A DNA stretch of 6,551 nt from contig DPYO01000028.1 of the NCBI GenBank assembly GCA_003535775.1, positions 1-6,551 of the forward strand, written 5' to 3'. The DNA is from Fidelibacterota bacterium. GTDB lineage: Bacteria; Fidelibacterota; Marinisomatia; Marinisomatales; UBA8229. The notes beneath the pieces were generated by a model. That model had not been told where the DNA came from. It saw only the letters and a program-made list of their open reading frames with translations, and ran no database searches. This document shows positions 1-6,551 of the stretch, piece after piece. Both the position numbers and the translations under genes were made by a program. The first letter of the stretch is position 1, and each line of letters starts with the position of its first letter.

Positions 1-3000
1 TGGTTTTTATCAGCTAATGGGATTGCCGCACTCCACTTCGTTTCGTTCGTAATGACAGGGATTAGTTCCCAGTCTTCACCATCTTTTATGTCGAATTCGA
101 AAGTGATTAGATTTCCATCATTCAGCACTTCAATGACACATTCGTCTAAAGAGCAGAGCCTGGTGTCACCGTAAAAGCGTACGTCTGTAGATGGTTCGGG
201 GGGTTTTGGAGGTAAGCTGTAGCGGAGTTTGTTTACTTTGGATATTTCACCACCAAAATATAATGCTATGTTATTTAGTGTCAATGTGTTCAGGTGATCT
301 GGGAGTTGAAAGGTTCTTGATTTGTTGAGAAGCGCTGAGGATGACAAGGTAACCTCACCTTCGCCTATGCTTCTAAGCCAGTAGCCATAGCCTGGATCAA
401 GGAATTCTGCTTCGACATAGCTTCCGTCAAAACCGTAGATCGTGCCGGGGACAATAAGTTCGTTTAAATCAATGATGGAGTTGATAGCTACAGATGTGGA
501 AATACCAGAGATTAAATTCCATCCTTCAATTAGGGAAAGGGTAATATTGTCTATTGGTACACCAGAGAACATACATTCATCCGCCTCCTCAAAGCGGAGC
601 CAGTAGCCGGAGCCAATGGCCATCTCATCAGTAGAAATGTTTAGGTAACTACCGGTTTCAAACGAATAAAGTGAACCATCAATATATCCATCACAGGGAA
701 AAGGAGTCGTATCAAGAGGAAGACCAACAAGGTTCCAGCCTTCATTATGAGGAAGAGCGATCTCTATGATAGACTGATTATTTGAATACCCAGGCGAAGG
801 ACTCAGAAAATCCCAATCACTGCTTCCATCAGAAATCCTTCCATAGGAGATATCAGTTGATTGGGAACCAAAGGTTATGGAATCCAAAAGTGTTATCCCA
901 TCAAAATTCACAAGAGCCAGAAATTCACCTCCAGAGCTCAACTTAAAATTTGTATGAAATTCTCCCTGCTCCTGATCTTCATCACACCAGAAAATAAGAT
1001 GGCTTTGGGGCTGAATTACCGTCCCCTCAGGGATTATCCATTTTGTCAGGTTATCTGCATTATCTGTGAGAAACAAACCTTCTATATTAACTGATTCAAT
1101 TCCAGCATTATATAGTTCCAGCCAATCATCATATTCCCCGGCTTCATCCGTATTGGTTGTTTCATTGCTGGCAAGGATCTCGTTGAAGTATACCGCAACT
1201 CCAGGATTGTCATCCTCCATAAAAACTGCGGTTACATTCAAATCTCCATCAAGAATGACAGTAATACCTTCCTCCGTTTCAGTTGAACCTGCCCAATGGG
1301 AAAAACTGTATCCCGGATTTGAAATAGCAGTGATTTCTATGGGTATGTCATTAAAATATTCACCTGACCATGGATTTGCGGGAATGATCAGGTCAGAGAC
1401 AGATATAGTTCCTCCATTCGACGGGACTACAGAAACATTCAAATTTGAGGATTCATTAAGTCCAAAATAGTTTCCTACATGATTGAAAACTATATCAGCT
1501 CTTAGAGCCCCGAATTCTTGTACATTAATAATATTTTGATTCCACTGACCAATATTTCCACCCCATCTAATAACGTGATTCGGCATTTCCGGTGCAATAT
1601 TATCAACTATATCTGATATATGATTTACTACATAGCTTGGCTCAAAACGTGTGCTTAAATAGTAACAAAAGTGGTTTATAAATTTTATTTGAAATTCTTC
1701 GTTTTCCATAAGGCTTCTGAATAAAAATGTTGACCAAGGCGGGTTGGGCCAATCCGGTCCATTAGCATCTAATGCGAATAATAATGTGTTATGATATACA
1801 TTGGTGGCCCACCAAAAAAGCCCGAAGCCAAAATCAGTATCATAGAGAATCCATTTCCATTTTGCACCTTCAATGTGCGGTCTCCAAAATTTGATGTTAT
1901 TGCCGGGCCAATCAGTATTCCCCACATAAATTTGAATAATATTATAATCGATGAAATTTTCAATATCTACCTGTTCTTCAACCATCAGATAATTGTCTGG
2001 ATTTGAAAGATCATTATTTTCTACAAAATCAATCATATTTAAATAATCCTGATTATCTCCTTCAATAATACCTGCATTAGCCTCAAGCTCATCCAATTCA
2101 TCCGGGTCAACTCCAGGATTATTAGAGGCTAAAAATTCCTCATTCACTTTTTCTCTTAAATTGTGTATGCCCCAATACTCTCCATTAATGTAAACTGCTG
2201 CAGGTCGATATTCTTGGTGTTCTACCTCAGTATTATCCATTAAACTAGTATGCATTCCATCTCTAAACATTGTTGCGTTCTCTTGTCCGCTACCAAACCA
2301 TTCATTACCAGAATTCCTTAATACTATTGCCGAAAATGTATCAATTTCTTTATCTGGAAAGATCTGATAATTAATCTCGTTCGTTCCATAGCCCGGCCTT
2401 GCATGGATTGCCAAGGATTTTTGCGGCAATCCCCTGCTCCACCCACCAAATATTTTAACTCCTGCATCTAAACTGAATCCCAGTTCTCCACTTGGCTCAA
2501 ATAATTCAACATGAATTGGTCTTTCCCAGTCTTCCCAAAAGTTTGCTCCAAAATAAGGAAAATCCCACTGAGCATTTGGACCCATAACATATATTCCATA
2601 ATCCTCATCCCATAGGTTGAATGGATCCGAAGTAAGTGACACAACAGGAAGGGTTGACTCCTCATCGATTAAAAAGGAATGAGTAGTAACTTCACCTGGA
2701 AAACATTCAGAATGAATCGCTGCTGCTCTCAAAACCATGGTTGTCGCGATAAAAATCGGTTCTGAATAAATGAATGAATCTTCTGATGGCATTGAACCAT
2801 CAAGGGTGTAATAAATTTGATGAGTATCTGAGTTTATTGATAAGGATACGATAACTGGTCCAGAATAAAATCCTCCCTGTTGAGAAACTTGAGGAGTTTC
2901 GCAAAATTCATTAAATCCTTCCGTATCATTCGGTGACTGTGGTGTTGGTTCTGGAAAAAATAACCAGGTGTCACTACCGTCAGGCTGGCGCCCGTATGAA

Positions 3001-3968
3001 ATATCTGTTGGAATTTCTGTTGAATCAACCATATCCATAATCTCACCGGAAGGATGCGTTAATAAAATAGGTTCCCCCTCTGATTTGATCTTAAAATTGG
3101 TATGGAGATTAGTTAATGAAAAATTAAGGATATCAGGAGTCCCGGAAGGATTATCAGGAACCTGGGCCATCCCAAGGGTGAAAAAGGGAATCAGACTCAT
3201 ATCTGAAGAAGTTATATTATAATTATGCACCTGGACCGCTAGTATATTTTCCCCATTTATCAGGAGTCCTGATTCGGAATCTATTTCGTATCGTTCAGGA
3301 AAACCGCCATTATAAATCTCTGCCTCTCTCCATTCATAGGCACCTTCATCATAGTTGGGTACAACCCCAGGAGTTCCTATATTTGCACGGGCAATCTCAT
3401 CACCATTCAAATAAGCAACAAACGCATCATCATAGTCCACATGTAATACAAGAGCTGCTATATTATCAACGGATTCAACCTCGAACGTTTTCCTTACAAA
3501 AACAGACATGACCTGAGGGACTTCTGTAGCATCGTCACCGTCACCGTAACCAAATCCGCTGGGACCGTTTAACCAGCCAGAGTCATCAAATGACAATTCC
3601 CGCCAGCTGGAAGGTGGGTTTGTATAGCCGATGAAGTAATTCCAGTCATCGCCCCAGTTAATAACGGTTTCCCAATGCTGTACATTTGAACTTTCATCTT
3701 CTCCTGATGCGAAAACAAGTAAATAGCTTTCAGAATCAATAGTCACGCCTGGAAATACCCATTTGAAAGGTTCCTCAGGATCATCAGAAACGCCATACCC
3801 TTCCAGGTTTATTTGTGCTGTGGTGCCATTGAAGAATTCAATCCAATCAGGAGTATTTCCCTCTTCATCATATAAAACGGTACTATTACTGGATACAATT
3901 TCATTGATTTGAATAGTCTGTCCGGGAATCATTGCGAACAGGAATATTGTGTATAATAAGAGCTTCAC
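1..3968 (-). CDS. Secreted CotH-kinase-like protein with two lamin tail domains; 3' end outside window
   Basis: The frame is open for 1322 codons from GTG 3968 to the window edge; I checked every triplet and found no stop or frameshift. Residues 1 to about 17 are a signal peptide (KLLLYTIFLFAMIPG). The first LTD is in two parts (about 20-91 and 280-347), split by a jelly-roll, galactose-binding-like insert (about 92-268; FDDSGW 127-132, GFGYGDGDD 138-146). Next come a chitobiase/hexosaminidase C-terminal-like Ig fold (358-434; YYTLDGS), a CotH kinase-like domain (440-836), a divergent InlB B-repeat (843-916), a second LTD (924-1063) and two GWNL/GYWLR modules (1077-1199). An LPPKPP segment follows (from 1252). 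CotH-type landmarks are R512 and K517 in WSRGLPQKS, LRNSGNEW (550-557), NGEYWGIHNLREK (595-607), NTDW (D686) and DTDFG (D710, D712). Known CotH (Bacillus spore coat) is an atypical protein kinase, but activity here is not shown. Cysteines at 356/422, 1092/1132 and 1272/1277 could form disulfides. A C-terminal sorting domain probably lies beyond the window. Function is unknown; a surface or extracellular role is inferred. Confidence 0.93.
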   Translation of the reverse strand, partial: MKLLLYTIFLFAMIPGQTIQINEIVSSNSTVLYDEEGNTPDWIEFFNGTTAQINLEGYGVSDDPEEPFKWVFPGVTIDSESYLLVFASGEDESSNVQHWETVINWGDDWNYFIGYTNPPSSWRELSFDDSGWLNGPSGFGYGDGDDATEVPQVMSVFVRKTFEVESVDNIAALVLHVDYDDAFVAYLNGDEIARANIGTPGVVPNYDEGAYEWREAEIYNGGFPERYEIDSESGLLINGENILAVQVHNYNITSSDMSLIPFFTLGMAQVPDNPSGTPDILNFSLTNLHTNFKIKSEGEPILLTHPSGEIMDMVDSTEIPTDISYGRQPDGSDTWLFFPEPTPQSPNDTEGFNEFCETPQVSQQGGFYSGPVIVSLSINSDTHQIYYTLDGSMPSEDSFIYSEPIFIATTMVLRAAAIHSECFPGEVTTHSFLIDEESTLPVVSLTSDPFNLWDEDYGIYVMGPNAQWDFPYFGANFWEDWERPIHVELFEPSGELGFSLDAGVKIFGGWSRGLPQKSLAIHARPGYGTNEINYQIFPDKEIDTFSAIVLRNSGNEWFGSGQENATMFRDGMHTSLMDNTEVEHQEYRPAAVYINGEYWGIHNLREKVNEEFLASNNPGVDPDELDELEANAGIIEGDNQDYLNMIDFVENNDLSNPDNYLMVEEQVDIENFIDYNIIQIYVGNTDWPGNNIKFWRPHIEGAKWKWILYDTDFGFGLFWWATNVYHNTLLFALDANGPDWPNPPWSTFLFRSLMENEEFQIKFINHFCYYLSTRFEPSYVVNHISDIVDNIAPEMPNHVIRWGGNIGQWNQNIINVQEFGALRADIVFNHVGNYFGLNESSNLNVSVVPSNGGTISVSDLIIPANPWSGEYFNDIPIEITAISNPGYSFSHWAGSTETEEGITVILDGDLNVTAVFMEDDNPGVAVYFNEILASNETTNTDEAGEYDDWLELYNAGIESVNIEGLFLTDNADNLTKWIIPEGTVIQPQSHLIFWCDEDQEQGEFHTNFKLSSGGEFLALVNFDGITLLDSITFGSQSTDISYGRISDGSSDWDFLSPSPGYSNNQSIIEIALPHNEGWNLVGLPLDTTPFPCDGYIDGSLYSFETGSYLNISTDEMAIGSGYWLRFEEADECMFSGVPIDNITLSLIEGWNLISGISTSVAINSIIDLNELIVPGTIYGFDGSYVEAEFLDPGYGYWLRSIGEGEVTLSSSALLNKSRTFQLPDHLNTLTLNNIALYFGGEISKVNKLRYSLPPKPPEPSTDVRFYGDTRLCSLDECVIEVLNDGNLITFEFDIKDGEDWELIPVITNETKWSAAIPLADKN
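372..743 (-). repeat. Tandem protein repeat: two 'EGWNL ... GYWLR' modules
   Basis: Within the large secreted protein, EGWNLVG (from residue 1076) is followed 44 residues later by GYWLR (1121-1125). The same pair recurs as EGWNLISG (from 1148) and GYWLR (1195-1199). The period is 72-74 residues. Between the two motifs each unit also holds a short aromatic strand (LYSFETGSYL, IYGFDGSYVEA). The repetition is clear at the protein level and weak at the DNA level, so it is an old duplication. I associate this module with the pre-C-terminal region of secreted proteins in Marinimicrobia and Ignavibacteria; its function is not known to me. Confidence 0.8.
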
Positions 3969-4156
3969 AGAGTTATTCTCCACTTTTATTTTTTCAATTT
4001 GAAGTATAAATTCTATAAAAAAATGGCGCATTTATCCCATAGTCAATAGAATAACGGTTTCCCTTTAGAAATTACTTACACAAGATAGAAAACTAATTTC
4101 AAATGTTTTAAGAGAGTAATCGGACTAAAAATAATCCATGAAATCTTCAAATCTAC
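3969..4156. other. Intergenic spacer between the GH3 gene and the CotH/lamin-tail gene
   Basis: This AT-rich spacer separates two genes read in the same direction. I see no GC-rich hairpin plus T-run after the GH3 stop, so read-through into the next gene is possible. On the minus strand it carries TTGACT (4041-4046), TATAGA (4012-4017) and TATACT (4003-4008). None of these pairs at the standard 16-18 base distance: the gaps from TTGACT are 23 and 32 bases. A small inverted repeat, AAATG-GCG-CATTT, lies at 4021-4033. Two further possible starts for the downstream gene also lie here, an ATG at 4029-4031 and a GTG at 3981-3983. A dedicated promoter for the large protein is therefore possible but not demonstrated. 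Confidence 0.5.
3978..3981 (-). promoter_or_regulatory. Probable Shine-Dalgarno sequence for the CotH/lamin-tail gene
   Basis: GGAG lies nine bases before the GTG codon at 3966-3968. This supports that GTG as the start, because a compact signal peptide follows directly. The ATG at 4031 has only GGGA four bases upstream and would add 21 residues ahead of the signal peptide. Confidence 0.5.
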
Positions 4157-6418
4157 TTAAAACTCAAATGAATATTTCAACCATTCCTTTGAACTGCCGC
4201 CAACCATTACATCAAACTCACCCGGTTCAAACACAAACCTGCCCCTATTATCGTAAAAACTGAAATCGGCTTCCCTCAGTACAAATGTAATATCCTTTTG
4301 CTGGCCCGGCTCCAGGCCTACTTTTTCAAACCCTTTTAATTCTTTTACAGGCCGGGTTATACTGGCAAAAAGATCCCTGATATACAACTGTACAACTTCT
4401 TCTCCGAATTTGTCTCCCGAATTTGTAACCGTGACACGAACCGTGACTTGGTTGGTCTCATTGGAACTTTGAACATCGAGGTCTGAGTATGTAAATGACG
4501 TATAGCTTAATCCATAGCCAAAAGGGTAGAGAGGATCGTTGGATTCATCAGAATAATGGGACCAGAAAACCATATCACTTGGATCTGGCCGACCTGTGTT
4601 TTTATGGTTATAATAGATAGGAATCTGACCCTCATTTCTTGGAAATGACATAGTGAGTTTTCCACTTGGGTTATAATCGCCATACAAAACGGATGCAATA
4701 GCGTTTCCGCTTTGTGAACCCAAATGCCAAGCTTCAACGATGGCTGGAATATGCTCGTCAGCCCAGGGGATGACCAAGGGTCTTCCATTCATCAATACCA
4801 GTACAATATTTTTATTAACTGCATATATTTTTTCCATCAGTTCCTGTTGTAATCCTGGTAAATCAAGAACCGTCCTGCTTCGTCCTTCTGCTGTTTGAAA
4901 ACCATGTTCGCCCAGAACCAGTACAACAACGCCACATTTTTTTGCAATTTCAATAGCACCATCCATGCCTGTTCGGACCGTTTCATTAATATTTATTTCA
5001 CGTATGAAAGATGTTTCCCCAACTGTGAGGTCCACACCTTTACTATAATTAACCTTATTTCCTTTATACTCCTCCATCCCTTCCAATACTGAGATAGCAG
5101 TATTAGCGTCAACAGCACCACGCCAACTACCCAGAGGGCTGTTTTTTTCATTTGCCAGGGGACCGATAAGTGCTATATGGAGATTTTTCTTAGCCAGAGG
5201 CAGGATATTATTATCATTCTTTAATAGTACAATCGATTTTTTTGCGAGGTCCAAAGCCGCAGCTGTGCAATCCTCCTGAAAAGTTAATTCCTTTTCTCTT
5301 TTTTCGTTGCAGTAATGGTACGGATCATCAAACAGTCCAAGTTCATATTTCACGGTTAATATTCTTTTTACAGCATCGTCAATCAACTGGATATCTACTT
5401 TACCATCATTTACCAGGTTGGCTAAGTGTTTCACATAATGATATGATTCCATGTCCATGTCGGAGCCAGAATGAACGGCGATTTTTGCAGCGTGTACCCC
5501 ATCTTCAGCAAATCCATGGGGGATCATTTGATCAATGGAACCCCAATCTGATACTACAAATCCAGAGAAACCCCAAGCCCCTTTTAGTAATTCACGTTGT
5601 AAATATGGATCACCAGTGGCGGGTATTCCATTTAATTCATTGAAAGAATTCATGAATGTTTTCACTCCTGCTTTCGCAGCAGCCTTAAAGGGTGGTAGAA
5701 TAATATTGTGCAGCGTTGATGTACCAATATCTGCTGTATTATAATCCCTGCCGGCTTCGGCAAATCCATAGGCAGCAAAATGTTTTGCACAGGCAGCTAT
5801 CGTATTTGTAGCGCTCAAATCTGTCCCCTGGAAACCCTTTACTCTTGCAATTGCGACTTGGCTTCCTAAGTATGGATCTTCACCTGCTCCTTCCATGACC
5901 CTTCCCCAACGAGCATCGCGTGAAATATCCACCATGGGTGCAAATGTCCAGTTTAAGCCGGCTGCTGACGCTTCAGTGGCCGCGAAGCGAGCAGATAATT
6001 CGATTGCTTTCAGGTCCCAGCTAGCACTTTCAGCCAGGGGAATTGGTGTAATAGTTTTATAACCATGGATAACATCAAAACCGAATATTAGAGGAATACC
6101 TAATCGTGAGTTGTTTACCGCCAGTTCCTGCATAGCACGAACTTCTTTTACACCTTTCACATTTAAGACGGAGCCAACCAGCCCCGAGCGGATTTGATCA
6201 TATTTATGTTTTGCGTTATCATCGTTTGGAGGAGGACCAGTGACATCAAAAAAACTAGAGTATTGGTTCATCTGGCCAACCTTTTCCTCCAGTGTCATTT
6301 TCTGTATCAGTCCATTTATAAATTTTTCACTGTCTTTAGCAAAGGAAACACTGGCATATAGCAGTGAAAAAAAAATAATGATTAGCTTTGTCTGAAATAT
6401 TGATTTATTGAAATACAT
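4157..6418 (-). CDS. bglX-like: Secreted glycoside hydrolase family 3 beta-glucosidase (BglX-like), 753 aa
   Basis: This enzyme probably removes terminal beta-linked glucose (or xylose) from oligosaccharides in the periplasm or outside the cell by the retaining two-step GH3 mechanism. Numbering is from the ATG at 6418. Residues 1-27 are a Sec signal peptide (positive start, hydrophobic LIIIFFSLLY, likely cleavage after SFA27) with no lipobox cysteine. The GH3 N-terminal barrel spans about 32-360, with GFDVIHG at 113-119, R-W-G-R-x-M-E-G-x-G-E-D-P near 170-182 and KHF at 212-214. Asp291 in VVSDWGS is the predicted nucleophile. The GH3 C-terminal domain spans about 390-610. Glu511 in AEGRSR is the candidate acid/base, less certain than the nucleophile. 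A fibronectin-III-like domain covers about 650-742. The length matches BglX (about 765 residues), and no key motif is missing. The start overlaps the LacI-type gene by 14 bases, so repressor control and co-translation are likely. Substrate (cello-oligosaccharide, laminarin fragment, xyloside) cannot be read from the sequence. Confidence 0.96.
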   Translation of the reverse strand: MYFNKSIFQTKLIIIFFSLLYASVSFAKDSEKFINGLIQKMTLEEKVGQMNQYSSFFDVTGPPPNDDNAKHKYDQIRSGLVGSVLNVKGVKEVRAMQELAVNNSRLGIPLIFGFDVIHGYKTITPIPLAESASWDLKAIELSARFAATEASAAGLNWTFAPMVDISRDARWGRVMEGAGEDPYLGSQVAIARVKGFQGTDLSATNTIAACAKHFAAYGFAEAGRDYNTADIGTSTLHNIILPPFKAAAKAGVKTFMNSFNELNGIPATGDPYLQRELLKGAWGFSGFVVSDWGSIDQMIPHGFAEDGVHAAKIAVHSGSDMDMESYHYVKHLANLVNDGKVDIQLIDDAVKRILTVKYELGLFDDPYHYCNEKREKELTFQEDCTAAALDLAKKSIVLLKNDNNILPLAKKNLHIALIGPLANEKNSPLGSWRGAVDANTAISVLEGMEEYKGNKVNYSKGVDLTVGETSFIREININETVRTGMDGAIEIAKKCGVVVLVLGEHGFQTAEGRSRTVLDLPGLQQELMEKIYAVNKNIVLVLMNGRPLVIPWADEHIPAIVEAWHLGSQSGNAIASVLYGDYNPSGKLTMSFPRNEGQIPIYYNHKNTGRPDPSDMVFWSHYSDESNDPLYPFGYGLSYTSFTYSDLDVQSSNETNQVTVRVTVTNSGDKFGEEVVQLYIRDLFASITRPVKELKGFEKVGLEPGQQKDITFVLREADFSFYDNRGRFVFEPGEFDVMVGGSSKEWLKYSFEF

Positions 6419-6551
6419 GTGTCCTCCGCGCAACAATTTCCACGGGTAGTAATATTGTAGTTGGTCTTGTCTTTGTTTGGTTTTTGTTTTTAATACGGTG
6501 TATAAGATATTCCAATGTACTTTCTGTCAACTCATCCAATTTTGTATCAAT
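6405..6551 (-). CDS. LacI-family transcriptional repressor, C-terminal 48 residues (5' part outside window)
   Basis: This frame is open from the window edge and ends in TAA at 6405-6407. The 48 visible residues contain the helix 'LDELTESTLEYLIHRIKN', a short Lys/Asn/Thr-rich linker, and then 'TTILLPVEIVARRTHVFQ'. A final helix followed by 'LP-x-E-hydrophobic-V-x-R-x-(S/T)' is the usual end of the sugar-binding core of LacI/PurR-type repressors (PurR has LLPVSLVKRKT), so the family call rests on that ending. The helix-turn-helix and effector pocket are outside the window and cannot be assessed. Family members bind palindromic operators and release them, or bind more tightly, on binding a sugar or nucleobase. 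The gene overlaps the start of the GH3 gene by 14 bases in another frame, which suggests that it controls a glycan-use operon containing that enzyme, perhaps including itself. The effector is unknown. Confidence 0.85.
   Translation of the reverse strand: MDTKLDELTESTLEYLIHRIKNKNQTKTRPTTILLPVEIVARRTHVFQ
6422..6427 (-). promoter_or_regulatory. Shine-Dalgarno sequence that fixes the GH3 start codon
   Basis: GGAGGA lies three bases before the ATG at 6416-6418 and is inside the coding sequence of the upstream repressor gene. A possible TTG start at 6434-6436, in frame six codons upstream, lies before this ribosome binding site and would put it inside the gene. The ATG is therefore the better start. 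The site's position inside the repressor gene fits translational coupling. Confidence 0.8.

Noticed and set aside
1066..1470. Plus-strand ORF of 134 codons, rich in Ser and Pro
   Set aside because: It lies wholly antisense to the InlB-repeat and second LTD region of the large protein, which has clear domain motifs. Its composition looks like a shadow frame, and no signal or family motif is visible.
1..3968. Possible pseudogene or frameshifts in the region with only short complete ORFs
   Set aside because: The minus-strand frame was read triplet by triplet across the region and has no stop. The lack of a complete long ORF is explained by the gene running off the window edge.
4021..4033. Inverted repeat AAATG-GCG-CATTT as a LacI-type operator
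   Set aside because: The arms are only five bases and the centre is odd-length, whereas LacI-family operators are usually longer and often have a central CG step. Repeats like this are frequent by chance in AT-rich DNA, so it is not listed as an operator.
4041..4156. Terminator after the GH3 gene
   Set aside because: I found no stable stem followed by a T-run in the minus-strand sequence after the GH3 stop.
5242..5643. Plus-strand ORF of 133 codons
   Set aside because: It is antisense to the GH3 barrel (including the nucleophile region). The minus-strand reading is a recognised enzyme, so this is a shadow.
6419..6436. TTG start extending the GH3 protein by six residues
   Set aside because: The strong GGAGGA lies downstream of this TTG and just before the ATG, and the signal peptide starts naturally at the ATG.

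Overview
The window holds three genes, all read from the minus strand. In transcription order (right to left) they are: the last 48 codons of a LacI-family transcriptional repressor; a complete secreted family 3 glycoside hydrolase (GH3, BglX-like beta-glucosidase); and, after a 187-188 base gap, the first 1322 codons of a very large secreted multidomain protein. That protein has a CotH-kinase-like core and two lamin tail domains (LTDs), and its C-terminus lies beyond position 1. Apart from the gap there is essentially no non-coding DNA. I see no RNA gene, mobile element, CRISPR array or plus-strand gene.

Organism: the DNA is AT-rich and Gram-negative in style, with Sec signal peptides and a BglX-type enzyme. 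The large protein ends (within the window) in two copies of an 'EGWNL...GYWLR' module followed by an 'LPPKPP...DVRFYGD' segment. From memory, this arrangement is typical of extracellular proteins of Candidatus Marinimicrobia (SAR406/Fidelibacterota) and related Bacteroidota-side lineages such as Ignavibacteria. In those proteins a type IX secretion or FlgD-like C-terminal sorting domain usually follows. The assignment is an inference from protein style, not a database match.

Layout: 6405-6551 is the LacI-family C-terminus. 4157-6418 is the GH3 enzyme, whose ATG lies inside the end of the repressor gene (14-base overlap), with its Shine-Dalgarno sequence also inside the repressor. 3969-4156 is an intergenic spacer without a convincing terminator. 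1-3968 is the CotH/LTD protein, open in one frame over its whole length when checked triplet by triplet.

How they fit together: a sugar-responsive repressor translationally coupled to an exported beta-glucosidase is a classic small glycan-use operon. The downstream CotH/LTD protein may be read through from it or have its own promoter; the sequence does not decide. The large protein is a modular extracellular or surface protein with putative carbohydrate-binding-like beta-sandwich domains, so a role at the cell surface alongside glycan breakdown is plausible but unproven. Its most notable property is a nested architecture: the first lamin tail domain is split by an inserted jelly-roll domain, and the intact second lamin tail domain makes the split easy to see. 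I did not find convincing evidence of a wholly undescribed system.
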